A program made the position numbers and the translations under genes. Source: Mycolicibacterium aromaticivorans JS19b1 = JCM 16368 (GTDB lineage Bacteria; Actinomycetota; Actinomycetes; Mycobacteriales; Mycobacteriaceae). From it: DNA of 64,000 nt. Below are positions 35,737 through 44,531 of this stretch, in pieces (position 1 is the first letter of the stretch; every line of letters starts with the position of its first letter). Where the stretch lies: NCBI RefSeq assembly GCF_000559085.1, contig NZ_JALN02000001.1, positions 3,224,001 to 3,288,000 of the forward strand. Direction: 5' to 3'. A model generated the notes under the pieces. The model ran no database searches, was not told the origin of the DNA, and saw only the letters and a list, made by a program, of their open reading frames with translations.

Positions 35737-37562
35737 CCGGCATCCGCCGGTTTGACGGACAGCCCGTCGACCGGGAGACGCTGGAGCGCATGGCCGCGAC
35801 CATTCGTCATCGCGGCCCGGATGCGCTGGGTTTTTGGCTGGACGGCCCCATCGGGTTTGCGCATACCCGGCTTTCCATCATCGACCTGCAAGGCTCCCAA
35901 CAGCCGATGGTCGACGCCGGCGGGCAGCGGCACCTCGTGTTCAACGGCGAGATTCTGAACTATCACGAGCTGCGCGCCGAGTTGTCCTACCCGTTTCAGA
36001 CGCACGGCGATACCGAAACGCTGCTTGCTGTCTACGACAAGTACGGGCCAGCGGGAGTGAATCGCCTACGAGGTCAGTTCGCCTATGCGATCTATGACGC
36101 CACTACCGGCGACACCCACCTATTCCGGGATCGTCTGGGAGTTCTGCCGCTTTATTACTACGCGGATGACCATCTCTTCGCCTTTGGCTCTGAGATCAAG
36201 GCATTGTTGCCGGTCATCAATGGGCCCTCGGTAGACGACGACAGTCTCAACGACTACCTGGCGCATCGGTCAGTACCTGCGCCTCACACACTCGTCAAAG
36301 GCGTGCGGAAGCTTCCAGCCGGCCATCACCTCGTGGTCACACGGGACGGCACCACCCGGGTGTCGGCCTATTGGGAGTTGGCCACCCAGGCCTCGGGCCG
36401 GAAGGTGACCGCCGAGGAGGCGGTTGATCTCGTCGACCAAGCGCTTCGAACGTCCGTCCGTGACAACCTCGTCGCTGATGTACCGGTGGGCATCTACCTC
36501 TCGGGCGGCGTCGACAGCAGCCTGTTGACCGCCATGACCCGCCGCGAGAATCCGGGGCAGTTGCTGCACACGTTCGGAGCGAGTTTCGGCGACGAACGCT
36601 ATGACGAGACGGTCTGGGCCCGAAAAGTGGTCGAGCTCAACGGAACAACCCACCACAACGTCGTTGTCACCGCCGACGACTTCATGAGCAACTGGTCGAA
36701 GCTGAGTTGGCAACGGGACGGGCCGCTGTCCGAGCCTGCGGACGTTGCGGTGTTCCGGTTGGCGCAACTCGCGCGCGAACAGGTCAAGGTCGTCCTGAGC
36801 GGCGAGGGAAGCGACGAACTGTTCGCCGGGTATCCCAAGTACAAGTTCGCCGGCGCAACCCGCTGGCTCGGGGCGATTCCCTCGCTGGGGCTCCTCGGCC
36901 GCTTGGAGAGGGCACTGCCCGCGAGCAAGGCTCGCCTCCGGATCGCGATGCGCGCCATGGACGAGAGCACCTACGACGAGCGGCTGCGCGGCTGGTTTGC
37001 GCCATTCACGGTGACGGAACGGAGCCGAATGACCGGGCGCCCGGCACTGCGCGGCGCACCCGCCGCGTACAGCACGGGCCGTGGCGACGCACTGCGCCGC
37101 ATGCTCTACGCCGACACTCTGGTCTGGCTTGCCGAGAATCTGCTCGAGCGCGGCGACCGGATGTCGATGGCCGCGTCACTCGAAACGCGCCCGCCCTTCC
37201 TCGATCACCGTCTGGTAGACCTCGCGTTCGACCTACCGAGCAGCGTCAAAATCCGCGACCGCACGACGAAGTGGGTGGTCAAGCAAGTCGCGCATCGCTA
37301 CCTTCCAGCCGAGATCGTCGATCGCCGGAAGGTCGGTTTCAAGGTCCCGCTGGACCGTTGGTTCCGGCATGGCCTGCGGGACATGGCATTCGACTTACTG
37401 ACCGGGCCGTCGTCGTATGTCGGAAACAACTTCGACAGTGCGATCGTGTCCGGACTGCTGAGCGACCACGCGAACGGTGTCAGCGACGAGGAGTCGCGCA
37501 TCTGGACGCTGCTGTCACTGGAAGTCTGGCACCGGGAGTTCGTCGCGCGGACGCTCGCCTAG
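35724..37562 (+). CDS. AsnB-like glutamine amidotransferase (asparagine synthase family)
   Basis: 612 aa. Class II amidotransferase domain with the nucleophile Cys2 (start MCGIAGIRRF), R49, NGEI (N74) and GDTET; then an ATP-pyrophosphatase domain with YLSGGVDSS (260-266) and LSGEGSDELFAGYPKY. The GTG start is fixed by the need for Cys next to the initiator. Within polysaccharide loci such proteins often amidate uronic acids or act in modification, rather than making asparagine; in corynebacteria and mycobacteria relatives (LtsA/AsnB type) amidate peptidoglycan precursors. Its setting beside a GDP-mannose dehydrogenase gene favours uronamide formation (inference). Confidence 0.9.
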   Translation: MCGIAGIRRFDGQPVDRETLERMAATIRHRGPDALGFWLDGPIGFAHTRLSIIDLQGSQQPMVDAGGQRHLVFNGEILNYHELRAELSYPFQTHGDTETLLAVYDKYGPAGVNRLRGQFAYAIYDATTGDTHLFRDRLGVLPLYYYADDHLFAFGSEIKALLPVINGPSVDDDSLNDYLAHRSVPAPHTLVKGVRKLPAGHHLVVTRDGTTRVSAYWELATQASGRKVTAEEAVDLVDQALRTSVRDNLVADVPVGIYLSGGVDSSLLTAMTRRENPGQLLHTFGASFGDERYDETVWARKVVELNGTTHHNVVVTADDFMSNWSKLSWQRDGPLSEPADVAVFRLAQLAREQVKVVLSGEGSDELFAGYPKYKFAGATRWLGAIPSLGLLGRLERALPASKARLRIAMRAMDESTYDERLRGWFAPFTVTERSRMTGRPALRGAPAAYSTGRGDALRRMLYADTLVWLAENLLERGDRMSMAASLETRPPFLDHRLVDLAFDLPSSVKIRDRTTKWVVKQVAHRYLPAEIVDRRKVGFKVPLDRWFRHGLRDMAFDLLTGPSSYVGNNFDSAIVSGLLSDHANGVSDEESRIWTLLSLEVWHREFVARTLA

Positions 37563-38461
37563 CCGGTGCGCGGGTATCCCTCGACCTGATAATTGAACAG
37601 TCCCGCGAACTGCCCGCACGCATAGAACAGGCTGAAGTACGGCCGGGCCTGTACCCCACGGCCTCTGGCCAACCCCACCGGAATGAATACGAGTCCGTAA
37701 ACCGCGCTACGGACGGCTCTTCCCAGTGCCGCGAACAGCGCGTCATGATGCTTGCGTAGCACGCGAATCTCGTTGGCGCCCTCGCGAATCGCGCGGCGAC
37801 GCACCCAACGCAACGACTGCCTGTCACTCGGCACCTCTTCGTGCACGACTGCTTCGGCGCAGAAGAGCATGGTCGCGCCCGCCAATCGGATCCCATAGAA
37901 AAAGTCGGTGTCCTCACCACCCGTCTTCGAGAACGCCGGGTCGAAGCGGGGCGAGCCGGCCCGGACCCACATATCGCGAACCAACAAGGTGTTGTGCGAC
38001 GGCGCGTGCCGCAGGTTTTCACCGGTGGCGTGGGATCGGGCCGCGAAGAAGCCCCCGCGTCGCACCCATTCCGGTGCGGGCTGAAGAAAGGCGCTCTGCA
38101 CCGGACCCACCGCCACGTCAGCGCGTGTCCGGGTGGCGAAGGTCGTCAGGGCGGCCAGCCAATCGGGCTGCACCCACTCGTCGTCGTCGACGAAGATGAT
38201 CGCGTGGTACCGGTCGGTGAAATGATCGAGCGCGCGGTTGCGGGCGGCCGAGATACCCGGCTCGGGCTCGACGACATACGTCGTGCCAGCCGGATGTGTG
38301 ACTGCTACCGAACGTCCCGATTCCCCGGCGTCATTGTCCACGACGACGATATCCACGTTCAGGTTCGCCGACGAGATGGCCACTTCCAAACTGTCGAGTA
38401 GTCGCTGCAGTCCGGCTGGGCGGCGGTATGTAGCGATCGCGATCAGGTAGTTGTCGGCCAC
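37559..38461 (-). CDS. Family 2 glycosyltransferase
   Basis: 300 aa, GT-A fold. YLIAIATYRRPAGLQRLL opening, VVVDNDAGES, FVDDDEWVQPDWL (DxD metal site) and GGEDTDFFYGIRLAG (catalytic-base region). The C-terminal ~60 residues are hydrophobic and basic, so membrane contact is likely. GTG start 38461; the remaining upstream frame to 38755 is ignored. Stop shares CTAG (37559-37562) with the convergent asnB-like gene. Donor and acceptor unknown. Confidence 0.88.
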   Translation of the reverse strand: MADNYLIAIATYRRPAGLQRLLDSLEVAISSANLNVDIVVVDNDAGESGRSVAVTHPAGTTYVVEPEPGISAARNRALDHFTDRYHAIIFVDDDEWVQPDWLAALTTFATRTRADVAVGPVQSAFLQPAPEWVRRGGFFAARSHATGENLRHAPSHNTLLVRDMWVRAGSPRFDPAFSKTGGEDTDFFYGIRLAGATMLFCAEAVVHEEVPSDRQSLRWVRRRAIREGANEIRVLRKHHDALFAALGRAVRSAVYGLVFIPVGLARGRGVQARPYFSLFYACGQFAGLFNYQVEGYPRTG

Positions 38462-38588
38462 AGAACGATTGTTCCATTGCCGGTCAGGGCCAGAACCGCA
38501 TTCTCGATCACCTGGCCGGTAACATGCTCGACGAACCCGTGTGCCGTCATCTCGGCGACTTTGCCCGGGCAGCACGAGCGGAGGGCGG

Positions 38589-39878
38589 ATGCAAGGAAGA
38601 GGCCGGCTGTTCATCACGTGTGATGCCGCGGCCGTTCTCCTCATCGCCTTTCTGTGGTTCCGGACAATCGGCTCGTTCGTCGCGCTGTCGTTGACCGCGG
38701 AGAAGGTGTTCGTGCCCGTTGGCGCGGATCCCATCTGGCCACCCGCAGCCAACATCGTTTCAAAGGTGTTCTACCTGCTGGCGGTAGGTTTGAGCGTCTT
38801 CATCATTTTGTTCCGGATGAACGACATCACCCGTCCGGGTCTGTGGCGCATCGCTGTTCTGTTGGCTCCCTGGCTGTACATCATGACCCGCGGCCTCTAC
38901 GTCGGCGGCGAGCTCAACGCCGAAACCGTCCTCTACGTCGTGGTGATATTGGCGCTGGCCGCGTTGCGCCCCCGCCCTCGGGTGCTCGCCGCGCTGGGTG
39001 TACTCGTCGTGCTCACAGCGATCATTGCGATCGCGTTCGGATTCCTGGACCCCGACGCAGGCCTGGCACATGGTGCAGATGGCAGTCTGTACGACCGCCC
39101 CGACAAGGCGGTGTTTCCCTCGTTGGGATTGCTGCAGGGCATGTTCACAGCCGAGAACAGCCTGGGGGTGTACCTGGCGATCGGGGTGGCATCGGTGGCC
39201 ATGCTGCCACGGTGGTGGCGGTTCGTCGGGATAGCCATCGTCGGGTTCGCCCTCGCCTGGTCATCGGCTCGAAATTCGATGTTGGCCATGGGATTCATGC
39301 TGTCACTGGCGGGCGTGATCTGGGTTGTGAGGCAGCTCGGATGGGCCCGCGCGGCATCTGTGGTGGCGCGGCTGGCAGCCGGTGGGGCAGTCGCGGTTAT
39401 GTGTGCGCTCCCATTGTCGGGATGGCTTCTGTCCCCGACGGGATGGGATGGCGACGCGTACACGGGCCGTGGCGTCATCTGGAATGGCTCACTGACCGAG
39501 TGGTCGACGAAGGGAATCCTCTTCGGTTTCGGGCGGAAATGGTATGAGCGGATCGTGGAAAGCGACACGTCCACGTTGATGAACGGGGCCTACTCAGGCC
39601 ACAACGAGTTCGTCCACCTGCTTGCGACCGGCGGCATCGTGTTTGCGGTCCTGGCTGTCGGTGCGCTGCTGGTACAGGGGTATGTCATCACGACGCCCAG
39701 AAGCCGTTATCTCGCGATCGGCGCCATGCTGGTTTCGGCAATAGCGGTCAGCGGCTGGCTTGAGGTACCGCTGCGCTTCGTCGACGGGTCGATGTACTGG
39801 ACCGTCACGGTGATCCCGCTTGCGGTGTTGTTCTTGGCGCCACCCGGCGACGGTGGACACGAAATACCCGGTCGATGA
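38589..39878 (+). CDS. O-antigen polymerase/ligase-like membrane protein (Wzy/WaaL type)
   Basis: 429 aa, about 11-12 helices. A large periplasmic loop in the second half contains YTGRGVIWNGSLTEWS, GFGRKWYERIVE and GAYSGHNEFVHLLATGG; the R and H-N-E-x-H residues are the pattern of Wzy_C/O-antigen ligase proteins. It would polymerise lipid-linked repeat units or ligate them to an acceptor. ATG 38589 follows GGAGG; an in-frame ATG 48 nt upstream lacks a site. The stop overlaps the GH6 gene start (ATGA). Confidence 0.8.
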   Translation: MQGRGRLFITCDAAAVLLIAFLWFRTIGSFVALSLTAEKVFVPVGADPIWPPAANIVSKVFYLLAVGLSVFIILFRMNDITRPGLWRIAVLLAPWLYIMTRGLYVGGELNAETVLYVVVILALAALRPRPRVLAALGVLVVLTAIIAIAFGFLDPDAGLAHGADGSLYDRPDKAVFPSLGLLQGMFTAENSLGVYLAIGVASVAMLPRWWRFVGIAIVGFALAWSSARNSMLAMGFMLSLAGVIWVVRQLGWARAASVVARLAAGGAVAVMCALPLSGWLLSPTGWDGDAYTGRGVIWNGSLTEWSTKGILFGFGRKWYERIVESDTSTLMNGAYSGHNEFVHLLATGGIVFAVLAVGALLVQGYVITTPRSRYLAIGAMLVSAIAVSGWLEVPLRFVDGSMYWTVTVIPLAVLFLAPPGDGGHEIPGR

Positions 39879-41041
39879 GGGGCAATCGAACTCGTCCGGT
39901 TTCGTCATGGTGGCAGCGGATCGAGCTACGAGAACGGCGCTTGATCCTCGCGATACCGGCCGCGATTTTCGTCACGACTCTGCTGGTGGCGATTGTCGCG
40001 GTCGCGAGCCCGCGACAACGCCCGTACACCGACGGTCCCGGAGTGATCGATGGCAGCACCCCGGTGTACACCACGCTGTACACCGATCCCGACATGTTGG
40101 CGATCGCCGCGGCACGCGACGATTCTCGCTTCGACCCGATTGCCGAAACGCCCCAAGCCAAGTGGTTCAGCGACTGGACCACCTCTTCCACGATCCGGCG
40201 GGAGATCGGTGACTATCTCAAGGCCGCAGCGGCGTCCAACGCCGTCCCGACGCTCGTGCTGTACCGGATCCCGAACCTCGACTGTGGCGGAGGCGAGCAC
40301 CCTGAACAGGTGTACACGGGTGCGCACGATGAGCAGGAATACAAGGCTTGGGTGGACGGCGCAGCCGCAGCGCTGAAGGGCCACGATGACGCGATCGTCA
40401 TCCTCGAACCCGATGCGCTTCCGCAACTTGGGCATTGCGAACAGGGCGACCGCCTGAACACCCTGCGTTACGCGGTGGATGCGCTCTCGACCACGCGTGC
40501 CCGGGTCTACATCGACGCGGGACATGAAAAGTGGTTGAGCGCAGCCGAAGTGGCGGACCGATTGAAGAAGGTTGACGTCGACCGGGTTACGGGCTTCAGC
40601 CTCAACGTCTCGAATTACAACAAGACGGACAGCGAAGTGGAGTACGCGGAGAGCGTGCGATCCGAACTCGGCAAGCTCGGTATCGCCGATGCGCACTACG
40701 TGATCGACATCAGCCGAAATGGCGCCGGCGGGCAGGACGATTACTGCAATGCGCCGGGGGCCCGGATCGGGCATGCTCCGCAGCTGTATCAGGGCGGTCC
40801 GCTCGATGGCCTTCTGTGGGTGAAGAATCCAGGTGAGACCGACGGGATGTGCCATGGCGGCCCGATACTCGGGTTCTGGCCATCGGGCGCGCTTCGTCTA
40901 CTCGGGGGCGACGGGGCTCAGGCGACCGGTGGGTGGACAGTCGTGGAATGGGTCGCGGTGGTGGCGGTCGCGGTCGATGGCGTTGCCGTGGCGGCAGTGC
41001 TCGGCTTCCTGGCGGTCAAGAGGCGTCGCGCCCGTCTGTAG
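39875..41041 (+). CDS. Membrane-anchored GH6 family beta-1,4-glucanase
   Basis: 388 aa. Catalytic landmarks of glycoside hydrolase family 6: LYRIPNLDCGGG (D136), VILEPDALPQ (D180, general acid), IDAGHEKWL, GFSLNVSNY and WVKNPGETDG (D323). Hydrophobic helix at ~22-45 anchors the N terminus, and a second at ~355-380 ends in KRRRARL, so the catalytic domain is held outside the membrane between two anchors. GH6 enzymes cleave beta-1,4-glucan, suggesting that the polymer contains such links or that nascent chains are trimmed, as GH8 BcsZ does in cellulose operons. ATGA-coupled to the polymerase gene. Confidence 0.9.
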   Translation: MRGNRTRPVSSWWQRIELRERRLILAIPAAIFVTTLLVAIVAVASPRQRPYTDGPGVIDGSTPVYTTLYTDPDMLAIAAARDDSRFDPIAETPQAKWFSDWTTSSTIRREIGDYLKAAAASNAVPTLVLYRIPNLDCGGGEHPEQVYTGAHDEQEYKAWVDGAAAALKGHDDAIVILEPDALPQLGHCEQGDRLNTLRYAVDALSTTRARVYIDAGHEKWLSAAEVADRLKKVDVDRVTGFSLNVSNYNKTDSEVEYAESVRSELGKLGIADAHYVIDISRNGAGGQDDYCNAPGARIGHAPQLYQGGPLDGLLWVKNPGETDGMCHGGPILGFWPSGALRLLGGDGAQATGGWTVVEWVAVVAVAVDGVAVAAVLGFLAVKRRRARL

Positions 41042-41068
41042 CGCAAAATGGATGTGAACGCGTTCCGC

Positions 41069-41100
41069 TCACCTGCCCCCGGCACCAGGTGAATTCTTCT
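41069..41100 (+). terminator. Hairpin with T-rich tail between GH6 and GDP-mannose dehydrogenase genes
   Basis: TCACCTG (41069-41075) and CAGGTGA (41086-41092) pair exactly around a 10-nt loop, followed by ATTCTTCT. It could end or attenuate transcription after the GH6 gene. TACGAT at 41100-41105 may serve as a -10 for the next gene. Confidence 0.45.
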
Positions 41101-41128
41101 ACGATCGTCTCGTGACAGGCGGGGGCAT

Positions 41129-42439
41129 ATGAAGATTGCTGTTTTCGGGTTGGGATATGTCGGCGCAGTTTCGGCGGCGTGCCTCGCGTCAGATGGCCAC
41201 CAGGTAATAGGAGTCGATCCGAATCAAACAAAGGTCGACCTGATCAACGCCGGCCAGACGCCGATCATCGAAGCTGATGTCGGTGAGATGATCGGCGCCG
41301 AGGTCAACGGCGGTCGACTCCGTGCGACAACCGAGACTGATGAAGCGGTCGTTTCCAGTGACATCTCGTTGATCTGCGTGGGTACGCCAAGTCAGCTGAA
41401 CGGCAACCTTGACCTGACCTATGTACGTCGGGTGTGCGAGCAAATCGGCGAGGCGCTGCGGGACGAGGACCGCTACCACGTTGTCGCGGCGCGCTCCACG
41501 ATGTTGCCGGGCAGTATGCGCGGTGTCGTGATTCCCACATTGGAGGCCGCGTCGGGCAAAACCGCCGGCGTCGATTTCGGGGTGTGCAACAACCCGGAGT
41601 TTCTCCGCGAAGGCACCGCCGTGTGGGACTACCACCACCCGCCGAAAACTGTCATCGGCGAGACAGATGCCAAAGCGGGGGAGCTGCTTGCCACGCTTTA
41701 TGAGAACCTCGATTCGCCGATGATCCGGACCGGGGTCGAGGTGGCGGAAATGGTCAAGTATGCCGACAACAACTGGCACGCCATCAAAGTGGCTTTCGCC
41801 AACGAGATCGGTGCGATCTCCAAAGCAATCGGAATCGATGGCCGACAGGTGATGGAGATCTTCTGTCAGGACACGAAGCTCAACCTGTCGCCGTACTACC
41901 TGAAGCCCGGCTTCGCCTTCGGTGGGTCGTGCCTGCCGAAAGATGTGCGAGCGCTGACATATAAGGCTCGTGAACTGGATCTTGATGTACCGCTGTTGAA
42001 TTCGGTCCTGCCGTCTAACCGTCGTCAAGTCGAACGTGCGATCGCGATGATCACCTCCAAGGGCAAGCGAAAGGTGGGCGTGCTCGGTTTCGCTTTCAAG
42101 GCCGGGACCGACGATCTGCGCGAATCTCCGGTCGTGGATGTGATCGAGCATCTGATCGGCAAGGGATACGACCTTCGGCTGTACGACGACAACGTGAACA
42201 TGGCGGCGCTGACGGGCGCGAACCGTGACTACATCCTCAACCACATTCCACATATCGCCCGCCTGATGGTGGATACCGTCGAGGAGGTCATCGACTTTGC
42301 CGAAACGATCGTGGTGGGCAATGGCGCCAAGGAGTTCCGCTCGGCCATCGAGCGCCTAGGACCCGATCAGATGGTGATCGATCTGGTGCGCGTCGCCGAC
42401 CGCACGAGTGACGACAGCTACGACGGAATCTGCTGGTGA
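41129..42439 (+). CDS. GDP-mannose 6-dehydrogenase (AlgD-like)
   Basis: 436 aa, identical in length to Pseudomonas AlgD as recalled. Two-step NAD oxidation of GDP-mannose to GDP-mannuronate. NAD loop FGLGYVGAVSAACLA; NPEFLREGTAVWDY; K210 in VEVAEMVKYADNNWHAIK; KLNLSPYYLKPGFAFGGSCLPKDVRALTYKA with catalytic Cys268 exactly at the AlgD number; GFAFKAGTDDLRESP; C terminus GICW as in AlgD. These extended matches separate it from UDP-glucose dehydrogenase, whose Cys region is normally GGxCFPKD. GTGA overlap with the downstream GT4 gene. The ATG follows GGCGGGGGC. This assignment drives the mannuronate hypothesis for the locus. Confidence 0.88.
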   Translation: MKIAVFGLGYVGAVSAACLASDGHQVIGVDPNQTKVDLINAGQTPIIEADVGEMIGAEVNGGRLRATTETDEAVVSSDISLICVGTPSQLNGNLDLTYVRRVCEQIGEALRDEDRYHVVAARSTMLPGSMRGVVIPTLEAASGKTAGVDFGVCNNPEFLREGTAVWDYHHPPKTVIGETDAKAGELLATLYENLDSPMIRTGVEVAEMVKYADNNWHAIKVAFANEIGAISKAIGIDGRQVMEIFCQDTKLNLSPYYLKPGFAFGGSCLPKDVRALTYKARELDLDVPLLNSVLPSNRRQVERAIAMITSKGKRKVGVLGFAFKAGTDDLRESPVVDVIEHLIGKGYDLRLYDDNVNMAALTGANRDYILNHIPHIARLMVDTVEEVIDFAETIVVGNGAKEFRSAIERLGPDQMVIDLVRVADRTSDDSYDGICW

Positions 42440-43650
42440 GCGCCCCGGTGCCGAACAAATCAAGCAGTCCCAAGCGGGTCCTGATCCTGGTCGAGAATCT
42501 GCCGGTACCGTTCGACAGGCGCGTCTGGCAAGAGGCGACCACACTGCGGGCGCATGGCTGGCAGGTCAGCGTCATCTGCATCACCGGCGATGGGTACGAG
42601 AAGACTCACGAGATCGTCGACGGGATCCATATCTACCGTTATCCGTTGCCCACGCAGGGCGACGGGGCCCTGGGCTATCTGATCGAGTACTCGGCTGCGC
42701 TCTGGCATACGTTCCGCCTGACGTTCCGGGTCCGAAAAGAGCGGGGTTTCGACGTTATCCACGCCTGCAACCCGCCCGATCTGTTGTTCGTGGTGGCAGT
42801 TTTCTTCAAGGTTTTCGGCAAGACCCGATTCGTGTTCGACCACCACGACATCAACCCCGAACTCTACGAAGCAAAATTCGGGCGTCGGGATTTCTTCTGG
42901 CGACTGATGGTCTGGCTCGAGCGCTGGACTTTTCGCACGGCGGATGTGTCGATCGCGACCAACGAGTCCTATCGCCGCATTGCGATCGAGCGAGGCGGCA
43001 TGGACCCGGAACGGGTATTCGTGGTGCGCAGCGGACCTATGCTCGAACGACTCAAGATCTTGCCGCCGAAGCCTGAGTTACGGTGTGGCAAAAAGTATCT
43101 GGTGGGTTATGTGGGCGTGATGGGCAAGCAGGAAGGCATCGATCTTCTGTTGCTCGCGGTGAAGCACATCGTTCGCGATATGGATCGTCACGACGTGCAC
43201 TTCGGGTTGGTCGGTGGGGGCACCTCACTGGCGGAGATGCGACAGATGGCGGTCGACCTCGGGATATCCGACTACGTCACCTTCACCGGTCGCGTCCCGG
43301 ACCAGGAGCTTCTCGAGATGCTGAACACCGCCGACATTTGTGTCAATCCCGACGTCGCCAATGAGATGAACGACAAGTCGACGATGAACAAGATCATGGA
43401 GTACATGGCTCTCGGCAAGCCGATCGTGCAATTCGACCTCACCGAAGGGCGATACTCCGCGGGCGAGGCATCCCTGTACGCGGCGAAAAACGACCCTCTC
43501 GATCTGGCGCAGAAGATAGTCGAGTTGCTGGATGACCCGGAGAGACGGGCGACCATGAGTGAGCTCGGGGTGCGCCGCGTCCGGGACGAGTTGGCGTGGG
43601 ACTACGAAGTTCCCAACCTGATCCGCGCCTACGACAAGGTGATGTCATGA
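42436..43650 (+). CDS. Family 4 glycosyltransferase
   Basis: 404 aa, GT-B fold. N domain RVLILVENLPVPFDRRVWQEATTL and HACNPPDLLFVV; C domain YLVGYVGVMGKQEGID, VTFTGRVPDQELLEML and ADICVNPDVANEMNDKSTMNKIMEYMALGKPIV with the nucleotide-binding Lys/Glu. Similar proteins (WcaL/WbuB-like group) add hexoses or aminosugars in capsule and O-antigen synthesis. GTGA coupling to the dehydrogenase gene suggests it may use the GDP-mannuronate produced next to it (inference). Confidence 0.9.
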   Translation: MSAPVPNKSSSPKRVLILVENLPVPFDRRVWQEATTLRAHGWQVSVICITGDGYEKTHEIVDGIHIYRYPLPTQGDGALGYLIEYSAALWHTFRLTFRVRKERGFDVIHACNPPDLLFVVAVFFKVFGKTRFVFDHHDINPELYEAKFGRRDFFWRLMVWLERWTFRTADVSIATNESYRRIAIERGGMDPERVFVVRSGPMLERLKILPPKPELRCGKKYLVGYVGVMGKQEGIDLLLLAVKHIVRDMDRHDVHFGLVGGGTSLAEMRQMAVDLGISDYVTFTGRVPDQELLEMLNTADICVNPDVANEMNDKSTMNKIMEYMALGKPIVQFDLTEGRYSAGEASLYAAKNDPLDLAQKIVELLDDPERRATMSELGVRRVRDELAWDYEVPNLIRAYDKVMS

Positions 43651-44516
43651 CCGACCCGGCCGAAAATCCCCTCTCTTATGCGCTGGTGACGCCGAGCTTT
43701 CGCCTCGATGTGGACCGCTGCGCGCTGCTGGTCGAGAGTGTCGAGCGTTGGGCTGCACCGTATTTGCAGCATTATCTGGTCATCGACCGGCGCGACGTTG
43801 CGATGTTCAAATCCTTCGAGTCGTCGCGTACCCGAATACTGGTCGTCGAGGACATCATTCCGAGCTGGCTGGTACGGATTCCCGGTATCCGTCGGTTCTG
43901 GTTCAGCTTTCGTACGCGGCCGGTCAAGAACTGGATTCTGCAGCAGATCGTCAAGCTGTCGATTCCTAACGTGGTCAACGATGACATTCTGCTCTACACC
44001 GATTCCGATGTCTTCTACGTCGCGCCCTACGATCCCCGGACCTACGAGCGGGATGGCAAGGTGCCGTTGTTCATCGAGACCGGGCAGCGCGGCCTGATCG
44101 CCAACAACGATCATTGGCACGCCGTTGCTGCCGGGCTGCTCGGGATCCCTGCCGAAAAGGAATACGACACCAACTTCATCGGCAACGCGATCTGCTGGCG
44201 GCGCGAGAATGTGCTGAAGATGCAGGAGCGTTTACACAGTGTCGCCCACAAGCAGTGGGAACGGGCCATCGCGCCGCTGAGTGGATTCTCCGAATACATA
44301 CTCTATGGGCTCTACGTGACCGAGGTACTCGGCGAGGCGTCAGGACACTGGGAGGATGGCACGGTCCGAACTCTGAATCATTGGGCTCCCGTCCCGATGA
44401 CCGTGCCAGAACTGCAGGAGTTCAAGGCGAAGCTGACGCCGGAGTATGAGTCGGTGATGATCTCGGCGAAATCGAGAACTCCGGTCGCCGATATTCGCAA
44501 AGTCTTTTTCCAGTAG
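43647..44516 (+). CDS. DUF6492-like putative glycosyltransferase
   Basis: 289 aa. Starts with YALVTPSFRLDVDRCALLVESVERW and contains HYLVIDRRDVAMF, DDILLYTDSDVFYV (DxD metal-like site), and GLIANNDHWHAVA; this is a GT-A-like order of motifs that I associate with DUF6492. ATGA overlap with the GT4 gene puts it in the same translational unit. No signal peptide or helices. Donor unknown; a role in building the repeat unit is inferred from position. Confidence 0.72.
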   Translation: MTDPAENPLSYALVTPSFRLDVDRCALLVESVERWAAPYLQHYLVIDRRDVAMFKSFESSRTRILVVEDIIPSWLVRIPGIRRFWFSFRTRPVKNWILQQIVKLSIPNVVNDDILLYTDSDVFYVAPYDPRTYERDGKVPLFIETGQRGLIANNDHWHAVAAGLLGIPAEKEYDTNFIGNAICWRRENVLKMQERLHSVAHKQWERAIAPLSGFSEYILYGLYVTEVLGEASGHWEDGTVRTLNHWAPVPMTVPELQEFKAKLTPEYESVMISAKSRTPVADIRKVFFQ

Positions 44517-44531
44517 GCGTCAGCGCTTACG

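Noticed and set aside
41129..42439. UDP-glucose 6-dehydrogenase annotation
   Set aside because: GGSCLPKD, the exact AlgD length and the GICW end fit GDP-mannose 6-dehydrogenase better.
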